Counted from the first letter of the stretch, positions 10,601 through 24,830 are shown. The stretch is DNA of 64,000 bases from Tubulanus polymorphus (GCF_964204645.1 NC_134029.1:21408450-21472449); one strand, 5' to 3'. Program-made: numbers and translations. The notes: generated by a model not told the origin, from the sequence alone.

Positions 10601-13185
10601 AAAACAATACATGGAAGAAACAAACAATGCAGGGAAACAAGAGAGTAGCCAGAAACATGTTTCAAAACATTTCCTCTCAGTGTCATATGTGCATTTACGA
10701 GAAACATAGTTTTGGGTAAGAAAATTTGCGAGGTCAAATTTTTTTCATTCAGTATTTTTCTGAGTTTCCCTGTGTCAAGCTTGCGTTAAGCTTAAAGTGC
10801 AAGTAAATGAAAATCATGACAAAACTGATTCCCATCCAGTCCGCACTTCTTATAGATTATAGACATTACCTAATGTTGATCGATTGAGTGTAGTGAGATA
10901 ACAGTGGTATCCGAACAATGATATCAAACTAATGGAAAACATCACAGCAGCGAAAAATAAAAACAAAATGTGGAACTTTTCCAGATGATCCTTCAAACCA
11001 AACTGCAATGACAAAGGACCGATAATCTTTATTGGATGACCAGTTCCTATATACCGATATATTTATCAGAATGAATGGGTAAACTCACCTGCCAGAATTC
11101 TATGAAGTATTTTAGTGATGTACAGCTGACAAATAAACAGTAAATGAACGAATAGCCCAAAAACAGCACGAAAAACTTGTAGTTGGTAAAACATACGCAG
11201 TTATTCACCCTGAAATGATAAGTATGTCAAGTGATTTTTAAAGTTTGATTTCAGAATTTCATCATGGCTTGGCACTAGATTTCACATTTCTGAAACTAAT
11301 ACAAATGAAATCTTACCATGGACAGTGGTGATCCATTTTCAACACACATCTTGAGAAATAGACAAGAAAAACACTCAAAATCAAGCAGAAATTGATGGAA
11401 ATACAGCATTTGGTCTGTTATAATGCCACTGTTGGGACCAATGAAAAACACGGCGTTAAAACCAATAAAAAATACATGGTATTTTCATTGAATTTGAGTT
11501 AGATGGAGCAAAGTTGTTTTCCATTAAATGCTGGCATCAAGCGAGTAATTGAAAAGGATGGTATTATAACGGACTTTGACTGTAATTGGAATAAATTCTG
11601 TTTGTAATAAATCTCAGGTTTGGTTGTCGGACTAGTACTTACACTCCACATACAGAGCAATGATGCGCACGATCTGGTTTCAAACATTTACACTTCTCAC
11701 AATATCTATAAGCTGAAAAATGCAAAATCATCATACTAAAAGCAGCTTTCATTTTCCCTGTGAAATGTCAGAAACAAGATCTAAGTATCGAATATAATCA
11801 AGTTACATAAATTGTCATATTATCTGAAGACAATAGATAAGAAGCCTGGGTCCAGTTTCATGAAAAAGTTTAAGTTTGAAATGTTGCAATTTAAGTTAAC
11901 TTTTTCATGAAACTGGGCATTGGTCGGATATCAAAAGCCGATTATCGTTTATCAAAAATATGACTATAAGTTCCATTTGGCTAGACTGAGATTGTCAATG
12001 ATTTACCTCCTGTTATAGTCCGACACTGAATTGGTAAATTTCGACCGTATTTTGCTAGTATACTACGTTGGTTGTCATCGCTTTCCTCATTGTCAAATTT
12101 CTCGGCGTCTTCCGGAGACAAGAAGAACTGAAATATGGAAAAGATACGCATAAATATTTCTACGTAGACGACAGCATTCGTTGATAAACTCTCTTTTAAA
12201 CTGTATTCACCGACCTGCCGAGGTACTGTGCCGATTTTGGTAAATATAGCTTTTCCGTAAGACCAGAAAAACATGAACAACAAAGGATGGTAGACCAGTA
12301 AATATAGCACTGAAAGGTTAGAACATAATAAAATTGAATATCTGAAAAACAAACAAATCATATAAAGCTAACACAATGCCTTGTTCCGTTTATTACAGAT
12401 ATGCCCTTTTTCTAGGCCCTTGAATTTGTAAAAGTTGTTTCGTCTATTTGATTAGAATTTTTTTCCTTTCCAGGGCATCCACCCCCAACTATTGGTACAG
12501 GGTTAAGACTCAGCGATGTGCTATCAATTATGTAGGACAGGTCGGCAAATTGGTAAATCTTATACATACAATCTACAAATATCTTTATAAATATATGATT
12601 ACTATCACTATTAACACAAAAGCAAGTTAGAATTTTTAGTGGACATTACACCATTGTCACCATGGTTACAATGCAATTGTCACTAGCCTAGGGCATTTAT
12701 TTATCCACCGATTTGTACTCCTTAACCTTGAGAAAGTGATCCCAAGTCTTGAGACATACCCACACTATTACAATTACTTACCCTTTTCTACTGTGTTAGG
12801 TACAGTTTCTGAAAAATAAAATAGTTCAAAGTGAAAATACAAAAAACCAACAACACTAACAGCTCAAGTCCAAGATACCACTACTCAATAGTGGTACTCT
12901 ATTCAGAGAAAGTCAAGTGGGAAGCGGAGTGAGTAATCTAGGAGCTAGTTTAACTAAAGTTGGAGCCTGAATAAGCAATAAAAGACTACTCGTCCCGCCC
13001 GCATCATCGGGATCAGCAGGACAGAAAATGAGATTTTTTACGGCAAAAAAGCCGAACCTATAATACTCACTTATACACAGTACTACGACATAAGCATAAT
13101 ACGACCATAGAACAACCGCAGTTATAAATACCACTGGAAACCATTTGATTACACCCAAACATCCCCGGACAATCTGTGGTGCCAT
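7664..13185 (-). CDS. ZDHHC2/15/20: DHHC palmitoyltransferase, ZDHHC2/15/20 type
   Basis: S-acyltransferase that transfers palmitate to cysteines of membrane-associated proteins. Exons: 13185-13071, 12808-12782, 12309-12215, 12127-12007, 11712-11643, 11349-11317, 11209-11089, 11002-10870, 10501-10375, 9405-9322, 8295-8192, 7722-7664. All junction phases agree, giving 362 residues, the normal size for this family. Exon 1 holds TM1 ([20 protein letters not shown]) and exon 3 TM2. Exons 5-7 form the cysteine-rich domain ([18 protein letters not shown], then LKMDHHCPW and [13 protein letters not shown]); the catalytic Cys is in DHHC. Exons 7 and 8 hold TM3 and TM4. Exon 8 ends with the TTxE-like [10 protein letters not shown] motif. 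The start MAPQIVRG fits the family. Exons 10a and 10b are paralogous (see separate entries). Vertebrate ZDHHC2, 15 and 20 appear equally close, so a single pre-duplication gene is likely. Confidence 0.93.
8192..8295 (-). CDS. Palmitoyltransferase exon 10b
   Basis: 104 nt, encodes [18 protein letters not shown] and then a Trp-containing acidic stretch like the C-termini of ZDHHC15. It accepts one nucleotide to complete a Ser codon and donates with one leftover G, which fits the terminal exon at 7722-7664 (APAKLSF..., stop). Confidence 0.85.
9322..9405 (-). CDS. Palmitoyltransferase exon 10a, paralogue of 10b, cassette candidate
   Basis: 84 nt, encodes [18 protein letters not shown]. Its first ten residues match exon 10b (GDGV-x-Y-x-TR). 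It enters and leaves in the same phase (two-base remainder), so it can be included before 10b or skipped without changing frame. If it joined the last exon directly, the last exon would be read in another frame and stop after about 17 residues. Confidence 0.8.
9720..9821. mobile_element. pogo/Tigger-like MITE
   Basis: Ends TACAGTAAACCTCACCTTAC and, inverted, GACGAGGTTTACTGTA. The TACAGT...AACCTC start is typical of pogo/Tigger-derived miniature elements, and TA at the ends fits the usual target site. Related copies occur at 39.94, 61.5 and 62.62 kb. Confidence 0.6.
9996..10044. repeat. GAT trinucleotide microsatellite
   Basis: About 16 units of GAT with a few substitutions, intronic in the palmitoyltransferase gene. 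Confidence 0.85.
11845..11920. repeat. Short hairpin repeat of the CCAGTT family
   Basis: CCCAGTTTCATGAAAAAGTT on one arm is nearly the exact reverse complement of the other arm; the loop is about 30 bp. Intronic. Confidence 0.65.
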
Positions 13186-15727
13186 TTTAATTACGAATTC
13201 TCATTATTACATTTATTTTGACAGCGAAACCATTGTGCGCATACACTGATGACGTGGTACGCAAATTCATGCGGCTCTCTGAATACACAGGCAAGAAGAA
13301 TTTAGTATTAGTAGTAGTGGGGCTGCTCCATTCGGGTCTCTGAATACTCACTCAAGAATTTGTCTGGAGATGGGACTGCTCCAAGCTGGCATGAAATGGA
13401 AACCGCGGTTATAATTATAACCGCCTTCAATTTGCTCACTTTCCTGCTGCTGAAGAATTCTATAAACCCAATTTAAAAAAAGAACTCAAAATATGAATGA
13501 ATGAAGATTTTATTATGAAGAGATACCTTGTGAAGCCAGCATTCAATTAATTGTATAAACAATTCTGTACGAGTACATTTTTTCATCATGATTAAATATA
13601 TTTAACCTATCTCTTCATCGTTTATAACCCTAGACACAATTGTCAAACTCATTTACATTAAGTTTACAAGAATCCATACTAGCAAAAACAGTCTTATTTT
13701 ATATAAATACCAGTATGATATCAAAATGTAATCACTTGCCCTATGCCTGAACAGGGGAATATACCAACTCCCTAAACGTCTACTACGATAAATATATTTA
13801 CTTATTAGAAAATGAGATTTGTACCGTTTTTGCTACTATGGATTTTTAACTATTTGAACGCTCATTCGCAAGATGTCATTAAATTCTTGAGTTTTTTATC
13901 AATTATGTGCTAAGACTTTGCAGTGATTATTTGAATCAAACCCATGAAAACTCGAGAAACAAGATCGACCAGATCTATTATGATTATAACTAGCTAATAT
14001 ACCGTTGTATTTTTGCTAGAAATGAATCAACGAAAAATCTCGAGTTTTGCGAAAGAATTCTTTTTAGGGTTTTCATATTAACGGATAATTAAGTTACGGT
14101 ATTCATTGATGATTACACTTATTCATTATTTCTTAAGAACAACGATATTTACAATCATTACACGTAATATTTGAATCAATCATGACAAATAAATTATAAG
14201 AATCTCCCGTCATATACATCACCATCCTGTACAAATCGCGCGATGCCGATATACCGTGTATGTCATAATTCTCAAAAGTGTTCTATTTCATGAACGAAGC
14301 AGCACATTATTATTGCAGGCATGAAATGCAAAAAATATCATTTTCGCCGAATTTTGACACATCATTCAGTAAATAATCACTCCTTATAAATATCTAATGA
14401 ATCGCCCCATTAACAACTATGTACCTTTCATGGTCTAAAAGTTTCAGTATAAAAGAATGGTGTCTATTTCTAGTTTAAGATTAACCGGAGTAATATCCAT
14501 AACCGCAATAAGATCAGGAAAACTAAGTTTAAAATAGACATTTTCATTAGCATTTTAAACAGCTGAAAAAAAATTAAGACAGACACCTCAGGATATCATT
14601 ACAAGAGGGCAAATACAGAATGATTTTAGGGGCATGACCAGATCACTTCTACAGCTTTACCAGACTTTATCAGACAACTATTGTACATAATGAATATACC
14701 GGTAACAGATCCATCGTCTAACCGGTACATAAACCTAAACATAAATTACTTAATAGGTCAGCGAGTAAAACAAAATTAACTTCTAAAACGTAATTGATTT
14801 GACCTAAATAAAAAAATCGAATTGCTCAGGATCTTCACGGGTTAAAACATTCCTCGATATCAATCTTACATAATATATTTAATAAATAGGTAGATATTAA
14901 ACACGTTAAAACTTTATTACTGACGAGACGTGCCATTAGTTTTTACGTTCCACGAGTTTTCGGAGAGTTGTTACGAACACGATTACAATTACACGTAGTA
15001 CATAGATAGTGAAACGATGTTTATGCCAAAAGCCATGAATCTATTCGTAAAGCTGGTTTGGCACCGATAAATGATGAAGACTCTGGTTTATTCAATATCT
15101 TTCACTTTTAGATAATTAGTAAACTATATTTATCACACTTTGTTATGCTTACTATCATAAATATTGATAACTGTCATATTTCCAATAGAAAACAAATATC
15201 ACATATTATTCTATTTAAAGAGAGTTGAATCTCCACAAATTCGGTCGTTCAAAAAATTGAATTAACATCGTTCCCATTCCACAAAAATCCTTTGTTTCCT
15301 CTTCTGTCCAGATGATAATCATCGACAGCGCAACGAATGAGGAGATCGCACGCAAATAAAATTGTCTAGTTCAGCCCTCATTGGGGGCAATATTAGCATT
15401 AAAAACATCCTTCTTTCCAACTGTCATCATGAAACGACAAGTCCTTTCGGTAAGTCGTCACCGGGAGACTTGACCTGCAAAGTAAATACTTTCAATCAGT
15501 CCCAGTACAGACAATTAACATCATTAATCATTAACAGACAATTTACGTTCATTTATTAAGAAAAAGATTTAATGATTAAGATTTATCAAACCTAAGTCAG
15601 ATGTCAGTAAAAGTCTGCTAGAATCTGACTCGGAAACTGATCCATGGTGCCAAGCTTTCTTGAATAATATACAGTCGAAAATATATAACAACCTGGGAGA
15701 AGGAGCTATGACACATTGATAAAGGCC
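13186..15727. other. Intergenic region, no gene seen
   Basis: AT-rich. It holds the promoter side of the palmitoyltransferase gene and the 3' UTR side of the minus-strand SLAIN gene. Two partly repeated blocks near 13.25-13.40 kb (GGCTGCTCCATTCGGGTCTCTG-like and TCTCTGAATAC) look like degenerate repeats. No open frame here looks coding. Confidence 0.4.
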
Positions 15728-18700
15728 TTACATGCTAGCGGTTGGATTTCCGGAACGTTGATTAGGCGATACACTCCGCGTTCGTGGACTAGACGCACCA
15801 GAAAAACTGCTATTAAGATAGAATATATAGAAAAACATGCTATTTTAGGTGATACTGAAAGCTGAGGTTACGATATAAATGAATCGGCATCTTCACTAGA
15901 ACGAAAAATTAAATTCTCGAGCGTTTATTTAGAATCCCATAATTTATACACGCCGCAGTGTGATATGCCGTTACTAAGCAATTGAAATTCGAACCAAACT
16001 AAAATACTAAGGCTAAACAAAAATGATACCTTGTTTCTCCGCAGCGGCCGGGTCATTATTATAAAATATGATAAAATTTGTAAACAGTTCATTTCTATAG
16101 CGGCCGGGTCTGTTATGGTAAAATTGATCACGATTTTTAAAAAAGTAATGTATAGGGTAGATAGGCGGCCGGCCGGGTCAACATTTAAGCTCAGCAGAGC
16201 GGAGAAACCAGGTATCAATTTTTTTTAGCCTAATTCTAAGTTCTAGTAAAAAGGTCTAAGTTAGTTGCAGTGTCAGGAGCTAAAGAATAAGCTTGATTAC
16301 AAACAACGAATCTTATCAATATCATGCAATCGAAATACAAAAACAGACAACAATAATCGAATATATATTGAATGAAAGTACGATTAAGTTTCAGGATCTA
16401 GAATATTTCTAAATGTCCGGGATAAATATACGTATATTTTCATCGATATTCTATAGAATATTGAACCTTATTATTTTTGCGAGTCGTAAGGTTTTGTTAT
16501 CCTGAAACGGTTAAAGTGAGAATGGTAGAAGAAAGTTGAGAAACGAACATCTTCATAATCCTCGCTTAGATCGGCAGTAGTTCGCTTAATATATTCGCAC
16601 GATATACAACACTCACAAACAACTGTACGATACTTTAGAGAAAAAAATCCACAGAATTAGATCAAAATGCGTCGCGAACTAAAAGGGGTTAACGAATCGT
16701 TACTTTCAAGCCAACATAAGCAACATTTTGATTTAATCAATTCACAATCAATGACGGAGGGGAGGTATTATTGAAATCGTTTAAAGTACCAATCATCTGA
16801 AATGCGTTGTACGAATCCACTGAAAAAATAGTGCAGCAGTAAATAGTAAAGAGTATATCGCATGCGTCAGAATCAATCCGACCGGTCGGTGATTGTGTTA
16901 AACGGTTTGTTACAGTTGGTTAGATCATTGATTTGAACGTTCGATATTAAAAGCGGTGAATTCTACCGGTGTAGCGCTAGAGCAGATGAAAATCGCCCGA
17001 AAAATATGAATATGATATTTAGATGATTTATGATTGAATTATTCACCTTCGAGCGACGGGTATCCCTCGTTTGGTCGGTGTGGTCATTCCAGACGGACGC
17101 GGAATTCCGACTTTCTTTGGACTGGGAATTCCTGGACGTCGTGCTGTAGTCGAGGGTGACGTGCTCGGCTGACGAAGCCCGCGGGCCGGGGTCGTCTGCC
17201 CCGATGGCGACAGGCGTCCGTTGATTGATGAAGCCGGTGACCTGCGACCGGTCTGGCCGAGGGGTCGTGTAAGATTTTGCGCGGGAGACGTGGCTCGACG
17301 CATATGCGATAGTTTAGAGTCACTATAATTTGGTCGCAATCCGCTGGATTTCAAGTTCGGGAGACTCCTACGAGGAGTAACTGTAATGAAAAGTTATACG
17401 TAGGTTTTAACCTTAGTAGCGTTGAGATAAAGGTAATAAGAATCTTGTAAACAAGTCTGTTGGCTGATTTTATAAAAACTGTGTTTTTATAACATCATTA
17501 TTCATCATTTATCTAATGGTTCTAAATCTTCATATGATTGTCAAAACGATTTTGACAAATTAAGGACTTTTGATAAGCGTTAAGTTAGCTGAATTCAAAT
17601 TACAAGTCTACATTTTGGAAATTGGGGATTTAATTAAAATTTTGCCTTCCTTTAGCTTTGTCGCATGTGCAAATGCTTACGCCATGAAAATTATCACTCA
17701 GCCCAACTCATGGAATCCAACATTCATTGAATATGACTAAAATCTATTTGAATAAATCTCAGTATTACAGTATTACACTATTATCTAGTCTTTGATCCTA
17801 CTAGCCCCAGTTGCCTAACTGTTCTTATATTTTCACCAATACATATGTCCTCCATCAGCGAACTTTTTGTTTTTCGATATGAATAATGTTTTGATTACCG
17901 TACCTATAGAAGGCGGTTCCGTTAAATACTGATTACTACTGTACGGACTCTCAGACGGACTACTCTCATTGCTTCCACTGTTCAGCGAATTGTTTGATGA
18001 TGTTCGGCTGTTAATGCTATTCTTCCTGTGTTGAGGCACGTAGTGTACATCGGCTAGAGACGAAAAGCGGAGATAATGAATTTTTCTTAAAAACATTTTT
18101 CCCTTTGGTTCAATTCGACAATTTTAGTCATGAAGTGCAGCGGTGAAAGGTGACAAAATTTTAGAGCATTTAGGCTAAAAAATTGATACCTCATTTCTCA
18201 TTTCTGCTGAGCATAAAAGTTGACGCTGCTGGCAGCCTATCTACCCTGTACATAACTTTTTTCAAATCATAATCAAGCTGAACATAACAGACCCAACAGC
18301 TATAGAAATGATTACAAGTTCTTTGCAACTTTACAAAACGACCTGGCCGATTAGGAGAAACGAGGTATCAGCTTTTTTAGCCTTATAATCGATTGACACA
18401 GCAAGAGATTGGTACTTACAATCAAACCTACATGGACTAGAACGATTAGAGCTATGAGAGGACTGCGCGTCGTCATTCTGACTCGATAAATAGAACCCTC
18501 CACCACCGAGTTTCGATCGCGAAGCTGCAAAAAACACCCGTCGTCGTTTTTTAGATCGTTCAGTCATAAATGAAAACTTAATCTTCGGCCCTCGACGACG
18601 ATTCTTTTCAATTCAAAGCGTACAGGATTCGAGAGAGAATCGTGAAATATAGATTAGAGCGAAGGATCGATTGTGAAATTCGTTGCCCGAGTGACATTAT

Positions 18701-21700
18701 CGATTGCGGGTTAAAGGAAAATCACTGCAAACGCACGCGTAGAAAAAAATTATGGTAAAAACATGTTAGTTTGAACTCACATTTTCTCGATCCGACCATA
18801 GGTGAAAAACTTTGCCGTAAACCTGAAACGAGACGAGATAAATTTATTCTCTCCAAATACAAGTATAATATTGTACAGGGTCCATTCTAAGCACTTGTAC
18901 GATTGCCCGGGACAAGCATATTATCATAAGGGCAAGTAGGTTATCATTATCACTTGTCCTCCGGGCTAGTGAAATTTAATGTCTCAAAAGCTTTTTGCCA
19001 ATCGATACAACAGTTGGTCTGCTTGTGTAGAGCAAGTAGATTTTTGAGGGGGGCGAGTAAAATTTCAGATATGCTTGCCCCCCGGACAAGTGGCTTTCAT
19101 TCCTTAGATTGGACCCTGTACAACAATTAATATAATGATATATGAGACAATTTTCCAATATTCTATTCCAATTTATATCTTTACAAAGATTGGCGAAGAT
19201 TGTATTTCATCATATGGTCTATAATAGGTATATGCTAAACATGACAGGTCTGAAATGAGAAACCTGGAGAAATTGATATCATTAAACCAGAATGAGGAAA
19301 AGGGTATAGAATCAAACCTATACGAAACCATGAAGAGTAGAAAGAGCCGTTACGACTTATGGCAAGGAAGATGTACAATTTCTAATTTCAAGCTAGAAAT
19401 CGAAGCCCAATACGATGGATATGATAGATGAAAAATCCCACAAATAGAAAGGTTTATTACAGCAGGATCCTTACAGATCTGTCATTTGGATACAAGGAGT
19501 AAACCATTAAATTGGTGGTTTTTGTTAACAAATTTCTTAATGCTAACAAAAAATCAGATTCTAATTCAGTAAACGCTTAATTGGGTCAAGAAAAATCCTA
19601 GTCCCAGCTGTATCGATCGAGGGATAGTTTACTGTACAACTACAAACATTTTTAAATTGAACAAGTTTAAAGCAGTTTTGGGCATTCTGCTCGAATTAAA
19701 GGAGTTTCAAGCAACACCTTTATAAAGAAATTTCTGTTTAAAAGGAGTTTTAAAGGAATCAAGGAGTCATAAGAACCCTTTATTAAAAGATTATTGGAAA
19801 TATTTCAGGTGGTTAAACGATAACTTACTTTCTTCTTGCATTTTAGCGAGCGTTTGCACGTCCAGTATTGTCGTCTCCGGTTTTTTGTCGCCGGAATCGC
19901 TTCCGTTATCAGACGGAGAAACCGAGTCGACGTTATTCGCCGGGTAGTTATAGTCCGATATACGCGGCCGGCTTTTCTTCGAACGAGTAAAAGTTCCCGT
20001 ATCTACTCTGGTACCTACGTATGAAAACAGACAAAAATCACAAATATCAGAAAAGTTATATTCGAATACGAATTCGGGTTAGTAAAAAATTTTGAATTGA
20101 GATTTTTAAAAGTTACAACATGGAATAACACAAAGATAGGAGTGAAAAAAGATTTTGAAAAGACATACTCGAAAATCATGACAATTTAAATACATAAATT
20201 CTATTGAATAAACCAGTTTTTTAATTTAAACCCGAGAGGTCACAAAGTTTAAACTGGCCTGCATGTTGATCACCAGAATTTATCGATCATCGCAATTTCT
20301 TACTCATAGTTCGAAAACTAAATTCGGGACTGATAAATTAAAAATACATCATACATTATCAGCGTATGATCATGACTTCAGTGAATCATTAGTCGCGGCA
20401 ATCATTATAACACTTCAGACAGAATGAAAGGCAATTGATCCTGAAGTTCCAAAGCGCGTTATAAAACGAGATCGCTTGAATAGTAGATTTTTACGGACCT
20501 ACGATTAATCATTTTCAGCCACGGAGACAAAAGCTTCGATCGGGCTTCCGGGAAGCATATGTATCGAGGCTTGGCTTCGTATAGACGTGATATAACTTCA
20601 CCACTTTTTCACCGGTAGCGTTCAGTTAAACCACGTCTACGCGACCACGCCGTTGACACAAGCTCTATGAATGATGAAAGCTCAGTGTTACTAAACTGAA
20701 TTAATGTTGTTTCATGCCAGCAGCGTTAGCATTCGAAATCAGGACGAAGATCCTAATTTTTTTTACATTTTTTTTAAATGAACGATCATGCTACATTACA
20801 TAGTCTCCAAAAACAGACATTTAATAATACTGCCAAATACTCCTGTAATTATGCTATATATATAGTGCTTATTCTTTTTTCAGGTGACATTTTCATCGGA
20901 ATTACATTCAAAGAATATGTTCATTCTAGTAACTGAGAAAAGCGAAGGGAATATTGAAAACGTAAAGATCGAAGATATTCTATGGTTATGAAGGTGGATA
21001 CCGGAACGAACCATCACCTGGAGAATCAGAAATATAATCATCTAGATAAACAGCGTGTAATAGGAAGAAATTATCACTGGCTGGCGGCCAAATAAATTAT
21101 ATACACACCAGCCCTTCATAGTTCCGCGAAATTATTCGAATTACTGGTGGTATTCATTTTATTCATTCATTCAAATTGTATCTGGTTCAACAGTATTTTG
21201 CATTCTTTCAACTACTTGGTTTTCAATTTATAGCTAAGTTTTTAATTCAACTTATGCATATAACGCGCTAGATTATTGTAAACCGTTCTAATATAGTTTG
21301 CATATACGCCAAGTTACGGGGGTCGATTGCGTTGCTCTTGTTAGAAATCCAACTTAAAAACTTCTCGACCGAAGTGAAGTCCACGGAAGACGATTTAACC
21401 GACTGTAAAAACAAGTCGTTGAAGATTTAAAAAAACCAAGTAATTGTAGAACTGGCAGGCAGCTGACTCAGGAGTATCTGACTACATGCTAGGTCTAAAC
21501 CAGCGTAATACGGATATAGTCACCTATATCAGACCAGATGCTATCTGGCGATAGGTCGACATCGGTATCACCAGCGCCATCTGCAAACAAAATAGCAACA
21601 AAATTCTCCGTTATGTAACAGCAACCACATCTCATAAACCCATAATTCTTGACGTTCAGTCACACACATCCCAGACGAGAGTCTCTCTAGTGAGAGAACA

Positions 21701-24700
21701 TAAGAATTTCAATGATTGCTTTTACGATTATAGAATTTTCATATACACGTTATATTGGCTTTTTATATATAATAACTTGGTTAAATAGATCACAATGATA
21801 ATCAGCCTCTTCCGCCGAAATCTTTTGCTCATATATAAACTATTGGATGAAAGCAAGAAAAATGTATGTACAGCCGATATATTGCTTAATCACTGAAGCG
21901 AATGATATTCAATTAGATTGTTCTCTGAACCGAGAGGGAAGGGAATCCCTAGACCGACGAAAACGAGCTTACAAATTGTCTCTCCATTTACGCATATCGT
22001 TACATCAGCTGAAGAATAATTATGACTTCATATAAAAATATTCTATATCGAATTTCAAAACTTAAGCCAAAAACCGATAAAACCCAAAACGAAGGTTTAT
22101 GACACTTCAAAGGATGAAAGTCTGGCTTTGCATTGAAGTTCGTGAATCGATATCAACGGTCTATTTTTAAATTCCTCGCTTTGAGGTTGGGAAAGTATTT
22201 CTCATTTCTGGTTTACTCTGGTTTACTCAATATCGACGTCATGTTGCACGCATTAGGAGTGTGAATAGAGTTCACTGTGAACATGTGTGTATGTGTGTGG
22301 AGGGAGCTGTGAATTATGAGTGGGAGCGATCGAGCTTTACTCAACATACACGAGTGAGTTCACCAACGATGGAGAAACTACTACCGATAACGAACTTCCA
22401 GAATGAAGTAGTACAACGTCGTCGCGGAAGGAATGAGTGTTCATTCATTTTTGATTCGTTCATTCCGATCGCGGTCGGAATTCCACGAAAAAAGATTAGG
22501 TATATACGGTATATAGAAATCAGAAATACGTATAAGACGAAAACAAATAGCATCGTAAAAGAGATAGTAAAACAGAATGAAATCTACAACAACAGTGGTA
22601 AAAAGTTACTTTAAAAAAAATTTGAAATTTTGACAGCGCCACCTTAGTATTATTATAGTAATTGGTTATGACATAGAAAAAATACGACAAATTTCTATAT
22701 TACGATAATACATTACCATTTCTTAGGCCTGTTTGGGAAAAAAGAAAAATTAGAGCAATATAGTGTTAGTCAATAAGTATATAATTTGTTGCCGATATTA
22801 GCTGCTTGCTTGATAAATCTATAATACGTAGAAATAAGCTAGATTGTTTCGTGAATATTACATACCTAATCCAGCAACTAATGGTTGCTTAATAATGGGT
22901 ACTCCATTTGTTTTTGGTGTATTGGTACTGTCCCCGAGTGTATTATACGGAGCGCTGACCGGTGAAGACAAACTCGCTAACGTATGACTGCTTGAACTCC
23001 GTGAAACTATAAAACGTGTTTTAGAAAAAAATCATAAATTAGAAGATCTCTACCAACAAACACATGTTCTACCGAATAAACCTTTACAAACACCGTGGAC
23101 TGGTTCTTTGATGTACAAAAATATTGCCTCTTGAAGGCAGACTTAAGAGGAAAATGTTCAGAACTCTGGGGGCCAGTTCCATAGTCATGGCTTAGACTTA
23201 AGCCCGTCTTAGTTCTATAGCCATTCTAACAACTTAAGACCAGTTTTGTGATTTGAGACCACTTTTGAACGTAAGTCTGAACTATGGAACTGGCCCCTGA
23301 TGTAATAAGTTTTGAACAAATACCTGAAACGTTATTTTCTATTCAATTCTATACTAGCGCCCTAAGATCAAATTCGCTTAAAAGTTGTAATAGCTGGGAT
23401 GATCATTTTCTCTATGACTTATCTACATGACTACCTATCGGGATACCAAACTCGAGCGACAAATTCAGTAATATTACCGCTTAAGCGAGTTTGACTTGTA
23501 TTTCTAGACAAAAAAATCTAACTTCATTCTTAATTGTGGCGTAAAAAGAAAAATATGATATCTGCAGGCAAGACGATTACCTCTTCCACGTGTAACCTCT
23601 TCTAGTTTATACACCAGCGACCGGCGACATGTCTCGATCTCCGGACTAGGATGTTCGAATTCTTCCCGCAACCACTTGTACGGAGTCTGCGATTTCTGCG
23701 ATGGACTCAGTCCTTTTGGTGACTTATACAACCTGATAATACAAACACAACTTAACTTGTTGCAAATTGTCCCTTTCGAAATTTATTTTGGAAAGTAGCT
23801 CTGCCTTCCTCAGCAGCCTAAGCAATGGGATTGTAAATATTATCTTTTAGTAAAATTTAGGCCTACCAACTTGACCATTGACCAGTGTCAATAGTACTAG
23901 AATATAAATTTCCATCAGGCTAGAAATGGACTATTCAATGATGTTTAGTTTATGTGTTTGACATGTATTTTCATCAACATTTTCAGGTTCAGGTCATGAA
24001 GTCAAAATTAGCCCATAATTAGTAAGGATAAGGAGGTATTCTTCTTTCAACCGACAGTCCATTATACAGAAAATTAATCCAACAGCACTTTTTCTGATAG
24101 GCCTGATTGGGGTTTTTAGTATTTTGTTTGTAAAAGCGAGTACCTACGAGGAACTGAAACAGGGAAAAGATGACCATAGTTAGGCGGCAGGGCTACAAAA
24201 AGAGTTAAAATGGGATGCAGGTTGACAATAACAAATCCATAATAGAACATCATAGATCTCGAGGTATAATGTAATACAAAACAATACAATAGAACTCTAT
24301 TTGTAAATTTCACAATAAAAACATTCAAAATGATAATCAATGTCCACATACAACATGACAAAGGTATACACGTTCGTATGGGGTTTAAAGCCCCTGTGAG
24401 GGAAGGATTTCTCAATAAAGATGTTAGAGGGACCTATGCCCAGTATCAGAGAACCAGACACACGTTTCTCTGCTTACCAATTTTCCTCATCATCTTCATT
24501 CTGAAAACTGCAATCGACATCGATCAAATCCACCGATTCTAACGACGTCGAGTCGGTCGTCGTATCCTGCTTCACATTTTTACAATCGTTATTTAACGTA
24601 TATTTCGGTTTAATTATCTGTTTGTCGATGATATCCAACGAGGTGTTCTGATTTTCGAAATCTGACAGAATTGACAGATCCTGCTGCTGCTGTCTGGTCG

Positions 24701-24830
24701 TCGTATTGTTGACATTATTATCAGTTTGTTTATTCCGCAGGATTTCGTTCTGGCGTTCTAGTTTTTTCACTAACTCCTGTAGTTTTTTCACCTCAGATTC
24801 TGGATCAAGTGTAGCATCGTATCCATCCAT
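15728..24830 (-). CDS. SLAIN: SLAIN motif-containing microtubule plus-end protein
   Basis: SLAIN proteins bind CLASP, EB proteins and ch-TOG to promote microtubule growth. Ten exons join with agreeing phases: 24830-24478, 23732-23581, 23006-22866, 21580-21524, 20014-19829, 18822-18781, 18524-18420, 18053-17904, 17380-17047, 15809-15728; total 533 residues. The N-terminus has the family coiled coil (KKLQELVKKLERQNEILR). Exons 1-2 join as ENW-LYKSPKGLSP, then the conserved block with PYKWLREEFEHPSPEIE. Exon 5 ends DVQTLAKMQEES and exon 6 begins LRQ, matching the vertebrate pattern. Exon 9 starts with the RRSLPNL motif and is Ser/Pro/Arg-rich, with GIPRPSG and GIPSP repeats that could act as EB-binding S/T-x-I-P-like sites. 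The start at 24830 (MDGYD) is preferred over the upstream codon at 24890 because it matches vertebrate length. One gene appears to represent vertebrate SLAIN1 and SLAIN2. Confidence 0.93.
16011..16230. mobile_element. MITE, GGCTAAA family, copy 1
   Basis: 220 bp. The ends GGCTAAA...TGATACC and GGTATCA...TTTAGCC are inverted, and it is flanked by TAA on both sides (16008-16010 and 16231-16233). TAA/TTA duplications are typical of PIF/Harbinger elements. Contains three GGCCGGGTC-type blocks not seen in the other copies. In SLAIN intron 9. Confidence 0.7.
18173..18382. mobile_element. MITE, GGCTAAA family, copy 2
   Basis: 210 bp, flanked by TTA on both sides (18170-18172 and 18383-18385). Same inverted ends as copy 1 (GGCTAAAAAATTGATACC). 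In SLAIN intron 7. Confidence 0.75.
18871..19126. mobile_element. MITE-like element with TTGTACAGGGTCCA ends
   Basis: About 250 bp with terminal inverted repeats TTGTACAGGGTCCATTCTAA / TTGTACAGGGTCCAATCTAA (one mismatch). The inner part is rich in GGGCAAG/CTTGTCC strings that also pair. In SLAIN intron 5. Confidence 0.65.
23168..23297. repeat. Hairpin repeat of the CCAGTT family
   Basis: GGGGGCCAGTTCCATAGT and ACTATGGAACTGGCCCC form the ends of a near-palindrome built from CTTAAGAC-type blocks. In SLAIN intron 2. Part of the same family is found at 57.9-58.0 kb. Confidence 0.7.
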